DNA of 64,000 bases from G963677085 sp963677085. Lineage in GTDB: Bacteria > Planctomycetota > Planctomycetia > Pirellulales > Thermoguttaceae. The stretch covers positions 434,001-498,000 of the forward strand of contig CAXXFH010000004.1 of the NCBI GenBank assembly GCA_963677085.2. Reading direction: 5' to 3'. Numbering within the stretch: the stretch's first letter is position 1; every line of letters begins with the position of its first letter. This document shows, one piece after another, positions 35,671 through 44,813 of this stretch. Both the position numbers and the translations under genes were made by a program. The notes beneath the pieces were generated by a model. That model did not search any database and had not been told where the DNA came from. It saw nothing but the letters and a program-made list of their open reading frames with translations.

Positions 35671-36942
35671 TCACGCGGCCAGTAGTTCCTTTTCTCTTTT
35701 GTTTCGCACCGATTCTAACGCAGCCGGGCGTTGTTGCCCGGGCACGACGTCGTAGAGTATCGATTCGAACCGTTCGGCCATTCGATCGCGGTCGAACCGC
35801 TCTTGGCCCAAGCGCCACGCGGCGGCACTCGCCTGATCGAGCCACGAACGATTGCGCACCGCGCCGATGAGTTGTTCGGCTGAAGTGGTCGGGTTGTTTA
35901 CATCGAGTACCAGCCCGCAATCGTGATCGCGGATCAACTCGGCCAGCCAACCTTCGTGGTTGATGGCAAACGGTCGGCTGCCGGCCATGGCATCGAACAC
36001 CTTGGCTGCGTTGTTCGCCCACATTTCTTTCAGGTCGATAAAGACCGACGTGCAAATATCGGCCGCCGAGATCACGGCGGGGACTTCCTGCTTAGGGACG
36101 GGCGGCATCATGAAGAAGTTTTTGTTGAGTACCCCGAGTTGGGCGGCCGTCTGTCGTACTTTCTCTTCTTCGCGTCCACCGCCAACCACGAGGAACCGCA
36201 CGTCCGGGTCGCGTTGCCATGCGGCAGCCGCAACCCGGGCAAGGTAATCGACCCCGTTGATCGGCCCCATCGTGCCCGTGTAAACCACCAACGGCCGGTC
36301 GCCGAACCACTCGTGCTGTGCGCGGAACTTTTCGCCTAGCCGGGCCGAAACCTGAAACCGCGCGGGATCGCAACTCGAAGGAATTACCGTGACCTTTTCG
36401 GACGGATAGCCGGTGGCCACGACCCCGTCTTTCACGCCGGGCGACTGGGCCACGATATGGGCCGCGTTGCGGTAGGCCAACTGTTCGAGCCATCGGGCCG
36501 TGCCGATCGAAATCGGATCTTTCAGCACGCCCATCGCGATGGGCAACTCGGGCCAAAGATCGGCGATTTCGAACACCATGGGAATGTTCTTCTTTCGTGC
36601 AACACGCACCCCGGGCAGCGCCATGGTCAACGGGGTACTCGTGGCAATGACCACGTCGCCGGGCAGTTTTGCCGCGCGACGAGCCGACGCCCAGGCGAAT
36701 TCCATGAACGCCACAACCCTTCGCTTGAAATTCATGTGGTTCGAATACTTCACCGGTGCCCAGTGAACGTCGATTCCCGCCTCCCGGGTGCGGTACCAAT
36801 GACGCACCTTGCCGGTACGCTCGGCAGCCACCATGTGGACTTCGTGTCCATGGTCGACCAGACGTCGGGCCCATTCGAACGAAAACGAACCACCCGCCAT
36901 GCGTGGCGTGGAAAAGTGCATGTGGAGATAGATGATGTGCAT
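35671..36942 (-). CDS. Family 4 glycosyltransferase (WbuB-like)
   Basis: A 423-residue GT4 glycosyltransferase. The start at the ATG 36940-36942 gives MHIIYLHMHFSTPRMAGGSF, typical of WbuB-like fucosamine transferases. Diagnostic stretches are EIADLWPELPIAMG, DPARF and PLVVYTGTMGPINGVDYL, followed by the C-terminal NDP-sugar site KVFDAMAGSRPFAINHEGWL where a Glu-x7-Glu is not obvious. It transfers a sugar during repeat-unit assembly. The substrate cannot be named. It follows the next GT4 gene by 48 bases. Confidence 0.9.
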   Translation of the reverse strand: MHIIYLHMHFSTPRMAGGSFSFEWARRLVDHGHEVHMVAAERTGKVRHWYRTREAGIDVHWAPVKYSNHMNFKRRVVAFMEFAWASARRAAKLPGDVVIATSTPLTMALPGVRVARKKNIPMVFEIADLWPELPIAMGVLKDPISIGTARWLEQLAYRNAAHIVAQSPGVKDGVVATGYPSEKVTVIPSSCDPARFQVSARLGEKFRAQHEWFGDRPLVVYTGTMGPINGVDYLARVAAAAWQRDPDVRFLVVGGGREEEKVRQTAAQLGVLNKNFFMMPPVPKQEVPAVISAADICTSVFIDLKEMWANNAAKVFDAMAGSRPFAINHEGWLAELIRDHDCGLVLDVNNPTTSAEQLIGAVRNRSWLDQASAAAWRLGQERFDRDRMAERFESILYDVVPGQQRPAALESVRNKREKELLAA

Positions 36943-36990
36943 TGGTTCTTTTCCTATGCGAAGCCGCAAGCGGCTTGGGTTTTTGATCCA

Positions 36991-38142
36991 TTACGCGGCC
37001 CAGCGCCGGTAATGCTCGACGGTTTGCGCGGCCACCGTGGGCCAACTATATCGACCGGCGACCCAGCGACTCGCCCTGGCGCCAGCGTTTTCTATTTCCT
37101 TGGGATCCGTCTCGGCCAGCCTTTGCAGCGATTGGGCGATGCTTTCGGCTGTCGCTTCGACGCGCCAACCGGCTGCGGCGGCTTGTACCTCGTCGGCCAC
37201 GTTCGTACCTGGAGTTAATAGGCAAGGAACACCGTGGGCCAGGGCTTCGAGCACGGACGTCGGATGGCCTTCGGTACGCGAGGTGTGCAGAAAGACGTCG
37301 GTGGTCCGCAGCACGTCGGCCTTCGCTCGACCGGTCACCGCTTCGTGTAAATGGACAATGTCGCCGACGCCGCGTGCCGCGATGCGCGCAGCCAGTAGAC
37401 GGTGGCTTTGCCGATCGGCCGAACGGCCCGAACGACCCGGGCCGTAAAACTCGACGCTCGCTCCCTCATGCCGCAAAACTTGGGCAGCCAGACCACAGGC
37501 GTCGACCAACAGGTCGAGCCCCTTGATCTCCACGTGCAATCGACCAATGAAGACGAACCGTCGACCATGCCGGCGAGTAATACCGTTGCGGGTTTCTCGT
37601 TGCGTGCCGCCATCCTCGGGCAGGTCCACGCCATTGCCTGCAACAAACATGGGCCGTCGCCAGTCGCCGGTCGCCTCGGCTTCGCCAGCAGTCAAACACT
37701 GTAAGGCCTGGGCGTCGGTCACCATCTTGCGGAAGAACAACAGGTTGCCCAATCGTTTCTTCCACCAACGGTACCGCTGGGCGTAGTGCGTCATTCCGCC
37801 ACGTGGACAGATGAGGTAGGGGATTCCCAGGCGGCGCAAGTCGGCGGCAATCACGGCGTGCACGGGAATGTACGTACTGTGAAACACAACGAGGTCTGGT
37901 CGATTGAACGGCGACGGCAGGGCAATAGGGCAGGGCACCGAAGTGTCCCCACTGGCCTGCGATTGGCGATACGAAAACACGGGCACGTCTAACGACGGCG
38001 CCCCACAACAACTGGGAACCGTCGTCCACACGGCAGCCGACACGCCGTCCAACCGGTTCTGCGCAGCCGCCAGTGCCGGAATGCTTACGGCCAGCCCACC
38101 AATTTCGTCCCAACAGATGGGTGCGGCGTGCAATACGATCAC
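36991..38142 (-). CDS. Family 4 glycosyltransferase
   Basis: A 383-residue GT4 enzyme for polymer assembly. The start is GTG at 38140-38142, overlapping the ligase gene's TGA as GTGA, so the two are translationally coupled. The acceptor domain begins MIVLHAAPICWDEIGGLAVS with the Gly-rich loop. The donor domain contains RFVFIGRLHVEIKGLDLLVD and FLHTSRTEGHPTSVLEALAH, the E-x7-E motif of the family (EGHPTSVLE). ICPRGGMTHYAQRYRWWKK is a conserved acceptor-domain stretch. Linkage and sugar are unknown. Confidence 0.92.
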   Translation of the reverse strand: MIVLHAAPICWDEIGGLAVSIPALAAAQNRLDGVSAAVWTTVPSCCGAPSLDVPVFSYRQSQASGDTSVPCPIALPSPFNRPDLVVFHSTYIPVHAVIAADLRRLGIPYLICPRGGMTHYAQRYRWWKKRLGNLLFFRKMVTDAQALQCLTAGEAEATGDWRRPMFVAGNGVDLPEDGGTQRETRNGITRRHGRRFVFIGRLHVEIKGLDLLVDACGLAAQVLRHEGASVEFYGPGRSGRSADRQSHRLLAARIAARGVGDIVHLHEAVTGRAKADVLRTTDVFLHTSRTEGHPTSVLEALAHGVPCLLTPGTNVADEVQAAAAGWRVEATAESIAQSLQRLAETDPKEIENAGARASRWVAGRYSWPTVAAQTVEHYRRWAA

Positions 38143-39518
38143 GACAGCCCTCCCGAACCGGCCATTTCGACCCCAACCGCAACGAGCAAAGCGGCGTCGC
38201 GATGGACTACTTGCCGCCGCCGAGCCACGGGCGAGTTGGCCGTAGTCACCGGCGTTTTACGCACTATCGGTGCCGGTTCGGAAAGCATCGCCAGAATTAG
38301 CGCTCCCGCGGAAATGAAAAACAGTTGATAGAAACTCACGTAGTTCATGCTCGTGAGGAAAAAGCACAACAGCAGCGCCCGGCGATTGAAAAAACCATCG
38401 CGATGGTCGAGTTGCACCGCTTTGTAAACCACGGCAACAACCAAGCAGATCCCCACCACAATACCCAACAACCCAAAAGAAAGTCCCCATTCGACAAACG
38501 TATTGTGAGTGTCGAGCGCGGCTGGAGTGACGCCGTCGGGCAGGGCAATTCGCAGGAAGTGTGCCAACGTTTCCGGAGCCACGCCCGCCCCCGTCCCCAA
38601 CGTGAAGTACTGCCAGCTTGAGGTCCACGCACGAAAGGCATTCTTCCAGATTTCCAGTCGACCGGAAGCCTGCCACACATTGCCGCCGAGGTCGAACCGT
38701 GTTTGCAACGACTCCCAAGGGCTGAAACCGGTGGCGATGGCCATCAACAAGGCCAACGACATCATCAACCCGCCAGCCACGATGATATCGGTTTGCCGCC
38801 GTTGGCCCTGGGCATGAAGGCCGAAAAACAACAGCGTCCCAATGCCTGCAAACCATGCCAGAAACGCGCCGCGCGAAGCGGTAATCACGACGCCCAGCGA
38901 AAGAAACAAGGTCCACCCCAGGCTGAACGGCGGGCCCGACGTTTTCCACTGTCCATTGCGATTCAAACACAACCCGCCGCGCAGGAAAAGCATAAAAGCC
39001 AACACCGCGGCAAACGCAAGTTGCCCACCCACGATATTGGGATTAGAGAGCCGTTGCGTACCGTCTTCGCTCACTAAAAAGCCGAAGCGGTAGAACGCGC
39101 TCATCATGCTCGATCCTTCAATGCTGTACTCGAACCAAAGCGCCAGCCCCATGGCCAAAGCGTTTGCGATCACGTAAATCTTGGCACAATGCCACCAGCA
39201 TCGATACCGCACAACAAGCGTTGCGATGGGCACAATAATAGTCAGGTAGGTAATAAACACCGCACTTCGGTTGACGTTCACCCCCGACACACGATACAGC
39301 CCGAACCACGCCACCGCCAAGCACAGCAACACAGGCCACGATTTGGCAAAGCTGCGGACCGAGAACCAAGCAATAGTTCCTAGCACGGCTGCCGGCAGAC
39401 ACAGGACCACGGCCACAACGCGCGGCGACTGTCCCTGCAACACATCGGCCAGCTTGGGAAGAATGAAATTCATCCCGGCCACGGCGAAAGCAAGACGCAA
39501 GGCAAGCTTATCCAACAT
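38139..39518 (-). CDS. O-antigen ligase/polymerase-like membrane protein
   Basis: A 459-residue polytopic protein of the O-antigen ligase (Wzy_C/WaaL) superfamily. AAGGAGG lies five bases before the ATG at 39518, a strong Shine-Dalgarno. About ten helices are visible, and the large periplasmic loop contains GSGRLEIWKNAF-type sequence (QASGRLEIWKNAFRAW), LGTGAGVAPETLAHF and DTHNTFVEWGLSFGLLG, which carry the conserved Arg and His residues of the family. It probably polymerises or ligates repeat units. It overlaps the upstream GT4 gene by 11 bases and the downstream GT by 4. Confidence 0.88.
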   Translation of the reverse strand: MLDKLALRLAFAVAGMNFILPKLADVLQGQSPRVVAVVLCLPAAVLGTIAWFSVRSFAKSWPVLLCLAVAWFGLYRVSGVNVNRSAVFITYLTIIVPIATLVVRYRCWWHCAKIYVIANALAMGLALWFEYSIEGSSMMSAFYRFGFLVSEDGTQRLSNPNIVGGQLAFAAVLAFMLFLRGGLCLNRNGQWKTSGPPFSLGWTLFLSLGVVITASRGAFLAWFAGIGTLLFFGLHAQGQRRQTDIIVAGGLMMSLALLMAIATGFSPWESLQTRFDLGGNVWQASGRLEIWKNAFRAWTSSWQYFTLGTGAGVAPETLAHFLRIALPDGVTPAALDTHNTFVEWGLSFGLLGIVVGICLVVAVVYKAVQLDHRDGFFNRRALLLCFFLTSMNYVSFYQLFFISAGALILAMLSEPAPIVRKTPVTTANSPVARRRQVVHRDAALLVAVGVEMAGSGGLS

Positions 39519-40770
39519 GGGCGCCTCCTTGCGTTGCAGGTTGCCGACTATGTCCCCGCCGAGGGCGTGCGATCTGCGGTGCCGAAACACTGTCACCTTG
39601 CCAAATCCGACACAACCGCTCGATACAGCGGTCGACCGTGAACTCGCTGGCGGCAAAGTGTCGCAGTGCAACAGCCCGTTCTTCCTCGGAAGGCCGAAGC
39701 CTGGAAAGCCAACACGCACGCTCCGCCCAGACGGCGTTTGATTCGCTCAGCGGCAGCAATTCCACTCCGGCCAAACGCTGGGCAATTTCCCGGATGCTCG
39801 GCAAATCGCTAGTCAGCGACGGCGTGCCCGCCGCACAGGCTTCGAGCACCACATCGCCCAGCCCTTCCCAGAGCGAAGGAAACAGCAATACATCGGCCGC
39901 CTTCATCAACCGCGACACGTCCAACCGCTCGCCGGCAAGAATCACGCGGTCAGCAATGCCCAACTCGGCCAGCCGTACGCGCACACGACGTTCGATCGCA
40001 TTGTCGTCGTAGCCAGTGGTCGTCCGCCCTACCAACATCAGTCGTGCGGTCGGCTGGCGCCGTAATATCTCGGCGAAAACTTCCACCAATCGCACGTGGT
40101 TCTTAGGCTCGGCCATGCGACCCACGTGAATGTAAAGCGACTCGTCGTGCTTCACGCCCAACTCATGACGAACGTCTTCACGGCTTTCGGATACGGCGAA
40201 TTCCCGGGAGTTTAGGCCATCGTAGACCACGGAGCACCGCGGGTCCCCGGGCCACCGATCGTTCCAAGCCAAGTCCAAGGTCGATCGGCTCACCCCTACG
40301 ATATTCGTGGCGTAACGGTCGAGCCACCGCCGCATCACCGCATCGCTGGCAAAACACGGCACAAACGGCGAAAGCACCGTTCGCACTGTTTGCCGCAGCA
40401 ACGTCGTCGCCCGTTCATCGTGAGAACTGCGGAAATGGGCCACCCGAACCGGCGTTCCGTGGTCGGCCGCCAATCGCAACACATAGCCGGAGCCATAATG
40501 CAGATGCGAGTGGACCACGTCGATCTTTTCGTCGCGTAACAGGCGTTGAAACCGTCGGGCCATCCCCGGTGAACGCTCGCGCAGCAAATGAACCCGGCCA
40601 CCGAGGCCACGAACCTCGTCGTCCAAATCTCCGGCACGCCCCGATAGAGCGCAAAATTGAAACTGATAGCGTCGCCGGTCGATGTGGCGATAGATCTCCA
40701 CCGTACGGACTTGAATACCGCCGCGGATCAGACGTCCCAGTACGTGGAGGATCTTCAGAGGTTTTACCAT
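39508..40770 (-). CDS. Family 4 glycosyltransferase, paralog of the fused GT
   Basis: A 420-residue GT4 enzyme. It starts MVKPLKILHVLGRLIRGGIQ and is clearly paralogous to the C-terminal half of the neighbouring fusion protein (shared FCALSG/FCVLSG, HVGRMAEPKNHVRLVEVFAE and FPSLWEGLGDVVLEA). The EGLGDVVLE segment is the family's E-x7-E. It probably arose by tandem duplication. It lies 51 bases downstream of the fusion gene and overlaps the start of the ligase gene by 11 bases. Confidence 0.92.
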   Translation of the reverse strand: MVKPLKILHVLGRLIRGGIQVRTVEIYRHIDRRRYQFQFCALSGRAGDLDDEVRGLGGRVHLLRERSPGMARRFQRLLRDEKIDVVHSHLHYGSGYVLRLAADHGTPVRVAHFRSSHDERATTLLRQTVRTVLSPFVPCFASDAVMRRWLDRYATNIVGVSRSTLDLAWNDRWPGDPRCSVVYDGLNSREFAVSESREDVRHELGVKHDESLYIHVGRMAEPKNHVRLVEVFAEILRRQPTARLMLVGRTTTGYDDNAIERRVRVRLAELGIADRVILAGERLDVSRLMKAADVLLFPSLWEGLGDVVLEACAAGTPSLTSDLPSIREIAQRLAGVELLPLSESNAVWAERACWLSRLRPSEEERAVALRHFAASEFTVDRCIERLCRIWQGDSVSAPQIARPRRGHSRQPATQGGAHVG

Positions 40771-40821
40771 GACGCGAAATCGGAATCTGGTTCCATTCAG
40801 ACGATACAGTTTTTCCGGAAT

Positions 40822-43308
40822 TCAGGAGATCACAACAGTCGACCGATCACCGACCCAACCAGATGCTGGCGATATCTTCGCTTGCCAAATCGCACAGTTT
40901 CGTTCGAGACACCGTTCGATCGTGAAGTCGCTCTCGGCAAATCGGGCTCGGGCCTGGTGGCGTGTGACCCTATCGCGGGGAACCACCAGCGCGGCCTCAA
41001 TGGCCGCCGTCCACTGGGCGTCGGAACTTTCCAATGCGACGGTGCGGATGCCGTCGAGCTGAGTGGCGATTTCTCGTACGCCCGGCAAGTCGCTGGCCAC
41101 CACCGGCAAACCGGCCATGGCCGCTTCTTGCACCACCCCGGGAAGCCCTTCCCAGCGCGAGGGCAATATCATCACATCGGCGGCCTGCAACAACCGGGGC
41201 ACATCGGCTCTGCGGCCACAAATCACGACCCTATGGCCAAGCCCCAATTCCTCGATTCGCCGCTCTACTGCTCGCTCGGTCGTCACTTCGCCGGCCCCGA
41301 CCAACAGCAGTCGCGCCGCCGGCTGGCAACGCAGTAGTTCGGCGAAAACGGCCAATAATCGCAGATGATTCTTTTGTGGCGTGAAGCTGCCCACGTGAAT
41401 ACAAAGCGGCGCGTCGTCGGACACACCGAACTCTTCTCGCACGGTAATCGGATCGACTACCGCGTCAAACGGCGCCGTCTCGACTCCGTTGTACACAACC
41501 TGACATCGCGGGTCGGCCGACCAATCGGGCCCCCAAATGCTCGACATCACGCCATCGCTGACGGCCACGATGTGCGTGGCACAGCGATCGATCCATCGCC
41601 GCATCCACGCTCGATACGCGCGACGCAGCCAACTTGAATCGCGGCCGTCGTGCGTGTTGTGCAGTTGGGCAACGCGGACGTGCGTGTTGCACCAAGCCGC
41701 TAAGCGGAGGATCCACCCGGAGTAATAAAGTACCTGACAATGCACCACGTCGAAGCGCTCGCGACGCAGCAACATACAGAAACGCCAAGCAAACGTCCAC
41801 GAATTGCGACGCAAGTAGTGTATTCGTCCACCGAGGCTTCGGATTTCTTCATCTAACTCGCCGGACAGGCCGGAGAGGACACAGAAGTGGAACTCGTATT
41901 GCCGGCAATCCGCCCGGCGCATCAGTTCCACGGTGCGCATCTCGGCGCCACCTCGGTCCATGCGCCCCAATACGTGCAGCACTTTCACCGACGGCCCGAC
42001 GATGCCGCGCAACTTCGGTCGTGTCAGCATCCAGAGGATCACGCCAAAACATCCCAGGGCGTTTGCCACACTACTTATCAGCATCGAGACGGCTGCCCCA
42101 TACAGCCCCATGCTGGGAACCAGAATGGGCAAGGTTCCCAGCAGCAAAAGAACTCCCACGGCACGGATCGCCATGTGCGTACGGAACCGGCGCATCGACT
42201 CGAGGGCCATACCCAACAGGGCAGACAAATACATGACGGCGGCCGCCGTCATCACCAGCAGCGACAGCCCCCAGTACGGACGGAAGTCGGCGTCGTAGAG
42301 CGTTCCCAACACCCACTGCCCCAACAGCGCCACGGCGAATACGCCGGCGGTGCCCAAGCCGAGCACCAACAACACCAGTTGTCCCAGAAGCTGCCCAAAG
42401 GCACGCGTGTCATCGGCGGCGTAAAACTTAGCTAACCGAGGACCGGCCGACTGCCCCACCGTGTTGACCAGCTTGGTTCCGGCAATCGACAGGTAGTAGA
42501 TCGAGACAAACACTCCCAGTGCATGATTGCCCAAGTAGTGGCTGATCGTGTAACGCGGAAGGCTCACGGCCAGCGCCGCCAAGGTAAGCACCACCCCCAG
42601 CGGCGCGGCGAGCACAGCCAACCGGACCAGCGACATCGGACGCCAGCAGGGCAACAAACGATTACCCAACGGGTCGCGGCGAGTGAGCCAAACGGCCATC
42701 GGAAGATCGAAAAACAGCAGCGTAAGCCCCATCGCGGCCGCGTAGCCCACCATTGCCCAAAACACGTCGCCGGTAAGCATGACACCAAGGCCCAACAACC
42801 CGAGCATCAACGGGCCACGGATCATCAGCGAGTAGCCCATGCGGTCCATCCGCTCGTACTGTTGCATCAGGCCGTGGAAGACATCGCTGATAGAGACAAA
42901 CACCTCGGCCACGGCCACTACAACGATGATGGCGGCAGTCGTGCGGCTGTGGTCGCCAACCAACACCATGCCGACGATCACAGCCAAGGCCAACAGCGAG
43001 GTGAGCAGCCGCAGAGTCAGGTAGTCGGCAAAGGGATACTCGCGGCGCACGTCGGTTACTACCGCCGAGCGCAGGCCAAGCCCAGCCAGAGCGATCACGG
43101 GAGCACAGATGGCAAACGCCAAGGCCATCAGCCCGATCATTTCGAGATTTCCGAGGTGGGCAAGTACGACCACTTTACCCCACTGTGAGAAGACACTCAC
43201 GGCGTTCCCGGCAGCGGCCCAGGCAAAGTTGCGGCGCAACGAAAGCGGACGCATCGCCGATGCGCTGGCCTGCCGAACTGCTGCTGCCGCAGTGGTTACC
43301 CCACTCAA
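40822..43308 (-). CDS. Fused polysaccharide flippase (Wzx/MOP) and GT4 glycosyltransferase
   Basis: One 828-residue reading frame. Residues about 20-430 form a MOP-superfamily lipid-linked oligosaccharide flippase with about twelve helices (for example FAWAAAGNAVSVFSQWGKVV and YLGNHALGVFVSIYYL). From about residue 441 a full GT4 domain begins (VKVLHVLGRMDRGGAE) and ends with HVGSFTPQKNHLRLLAVF and LPSRWEGLPGVVQEA. No stop or frame change separates them. The start is probably the TTG at 43306-43308, because GGGAGG is seven bases upstream and it overlaps the sulfotransferase TGA; an ATG at 43254 is an alternative. The fusion would couple a sugar transfer to flipping of the lipid-linked unit. 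Confidence 0.88.
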   Translation of the reverse strand: MSGVTTAAAAVRQASASAMRPLSLRRNFAWAAAGNAVSVFSQWGKVVVLAHLGNLEMIGLMALAFAICAPVIALAGLGLRSAVVTDVRREYPFADYLTLRLLTSLLALAVIVGMVLVGDHSRTTAAIIVVVAVAEVFVSISDVFHGLMQQYERMDRMGYSLMIRGPLMLGLLGLGVMLTGDVFWAMVGYAAAMGLTLLFFDLPMAVWLTRRDPLGNRLLPCWRPMSLVRLAVLAAPLGVVLTLAALAVSLPRYTISHYLGNHALGVFVSIYYLSIAGTKLVNTVGQSAGPRLAKFYAADDTRAFGQLLGQLVLLVLGLGTAGVFAVALLGQWVLGTLYDADFRPYWGLSLLVMTAAAVMYLSALLGMALESMRRFRTHMAIRAVGVLLLLGTLPILVPSMGLYGAAVSMLISSVANALGCFGVILWMLTRPKLRGIVGPSVKVLHVLGRMDRGGAEMRTVELMRRADCRQYEFHFCVLSGLSGELDEEIRSLGGRIHYLRRNSWTFAWRFCMLLRRERFDVVHCQVLYYSGWILRLAAWCNTHVRVAQLHNTHDGRDSSWLRRAYRAWMRRWIDRCATHIVAVSDGVMSSIWGPDWSADPRCQVVYNGVETAPFDAVVDPITVREEFGVSDDAPLCIHVGSFTPQKNHLRLLAVFAELLRCQPAARLLLVGAGEVTTERAVERRIEELGLGHRVVICGRRADVPRLLQAADVMILPSRWEGLPGVVQEAAMAGLPVVASDLPGVREIATQLDGIRTVALESSDAQWTAAIEAALVVPRDRVTRHQARARFAESDFTIERCLERNCAIWQAKISPASGWVGDRSTVVIS

Positions 43309-44423
43309 GCCGGCACCTCCCGCTGCTGCGACGGCGTAGCATGCGATGGGGCAATGTCCGATTGGCCTTCGAGTGCCTCGAACACCTCGGGCCTTCGCCC
43401 ATATCCATAGCGCCGCAGCACACTGCCGGCAATTGCCCAGCACAGCTTGCGGTCCCACGGCGAGAGGTTCTCGATCCACTGGGTGTCGGCCCGCAGCCGT
43501 ACGGCACCACTCATCCGCATGTTGTTTCCGGCGATGGTGTGTCCGATACCCAACGGTTGCCCGGCCACAATCGCTTGAGCAACCTCGCTATAGTCGACGT
43601 CGGCGAGACCGCCGATCTGATCGAGAGCCTCGTGGGGTCGGGCGATTGAATCTTCGTAGCGCAGCCGGATCGACTTCCAAGCAGGTAGCCGTCCTCGCAT
43701 CCACGAAGCCTGCATGTTGACAAACGTCCACAGCATGGCGGTGTGCCCCACCGATTTCACTCCGTAGTTCTTCGGCAAACCTGCTTGCACGGCGTTTTTC
43801 AGTCGCTTCTGTTCCGACCAAGCCACACCTCGCGCATCGCGTACCAAATGGATCAGCGTCATGTCGATGCCAGGAATTTTCGACAACAACAACGCGCGTG
43901 AGGGACGTTTCGACGAATCGACCAATACCGACTTGCCGCTGACGGTGCGAATCGCCTCGTACAGCGCCTTCGTTCGCTCGGAATATTCGCGCACGCGGGC
44001 GGAACCGTTGCGGGCTTCGGACTCGAGGCGTGGAAGCCACAGACGATGCTTCTCCAAACGGCGCACTAGGTCGCCATAGCCGGCCTCGTCGTCGGTCCCC
44101 GTAAGCCGGGCCCACTCCCGGCGAATTTCGCTCCAGAAAGGGCACTGAGTCGCCGTTTCGCCACAGGCACACATCCGCGACGAAACCCAGCCGTTTTCCG
44201 AGACGTTGCAGAGCTCCCCCACGCTCTCCACATCGGGGTGATTCCCCAAAATGGTATCCCACAACGTGGAACCACTGCGGACCGCTCCCATAATGTAAAT
44301 CAACCGAATGGGTTCGCAGTCGCCTGCGGGCTCGCGGGAAACCGACGTGTTGTAAAGCACAAGATCCTCCTCGGCATCGCCAATGCCGCGGTCTCGGGAT
44401 TTCATTGAAAAAGATGATCGCAT
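43305..44423 (-). CDS. Sulfotransferase
   Basis: A 372-residue PAPS-dependent sulfotransferase. The 5'-phosphosulfate-binding loop is MGAVRSGSTLWDTIL (about 45-59), with Arg and Ser-Thr as usual. The 3'-phosphate-binding segment is around SVLVDSSKRPSRALLL followed by IHLVRDARGVAWS. It would sulfate a hydroxyl on the polymer or its sugar precursors. It is the first gene of the polysaccharide operon. The start codon lies in a GGCGGC-AAA-GCCGCC hairpin, which could limit its translation. Its stop overlaps the next start (TTGA). Confidence 0.9.
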   Translation of the reverse strand: MRSSFSMKSRDRGIGDAEEDLVLYNTSVSREPAGDCEPIRLIYIMGAVRSGSTLWDTILGNHPDVESVGELCNVSENGWVSSRMCACGETATQCPFWSEIRREWARLTGTDDEAGYGDLVRRLEKHRLWLPRLESEARNGSARVREYSERTKALYEAIRTVSGKSVLVDSSKRPSRALLLSKIPGIDMTLIHLVRDARGVAWSEQKRLKNAVQAGLPKNYGVKSVGHTAMLWTFVNMQASWMRGRLPAWKSIRLRYEDSIARPHEALDQIGGLADVDYSEVAQAIVAGQPLGIGHTIAGNNMRMSGAVRLRADTQWIENLSPWDRKLCWAIAGSVLRRYGYGRRPEVFEALEGQSDIAPSHATPSQQREVPA

Positions 44424-44813
44424 GGCGGCAAAGCCGCCAATCCTGGCGGTGCTGCCGCACCCAGGGCGGGTCGCCTAACGCCCACTGGCTATGCGGGCGT
44501 CAATAGCTCTTCGGCGGGCGGCAGAGTGTGCCAAATCGGCCCAGGTGCGTCAAGACCAACCGCCGCAACCAGGAGGAATGGGCAAACGAGCGAAACTACT
44601 GAACGCCAAGGGCAAATCCGACTTTCCGTGTTTTGCGGTTTTCCCTAGAATCCCGCTCGCACGAGCCCAGATTTCTCACCACGGAGACACAGAGGGCACG
44701 GAATTAGGAAGTCGGCACGAACACAAGGATGAATTCGTGCCCTCCGTGCCTCGGTGGTTAATCTGGTTCTCCCGAGGCAAGAATCATCCTGTTTCCGCGA
44801 GGAGCCAGACCCG
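44424..44813 (+). other. Divergent intergenic region
   Basis: This 390-base stretch between two divergent genes has no credible gene. It contains a long hairpin (44678-44758). It must hold the promoter of the polysaccharide operon, but no clear promoter motif was found. Confidence 0.5.
44678..44758 (+). repeat. Long imperfect inverted repeat (CACCACGGAGRCACRGAGGGCACG type)
   Basis: The left arm (44678-44705) and right arm (44732-44758) can pair over about 27 bases with few mismatches (CACCACGGAGACACAGAGG against CCTCCGTGCCTCGGTGG). The loop is about 25 bases. This CACCACGGAG/CTCCGTGG type of repeat is common in intergenic DNA of many bacteria. It is 55 bases before the methyltransferase start and may lie in its leader. 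Confidence 0.7.

Noticed and set aside
41988..41988. Internal GTG as a separate start of the glycosyltransferase in the fusion
   Set aside because: No Shine-Dalgarno is present upstream and the frame is continuous with the flippase.
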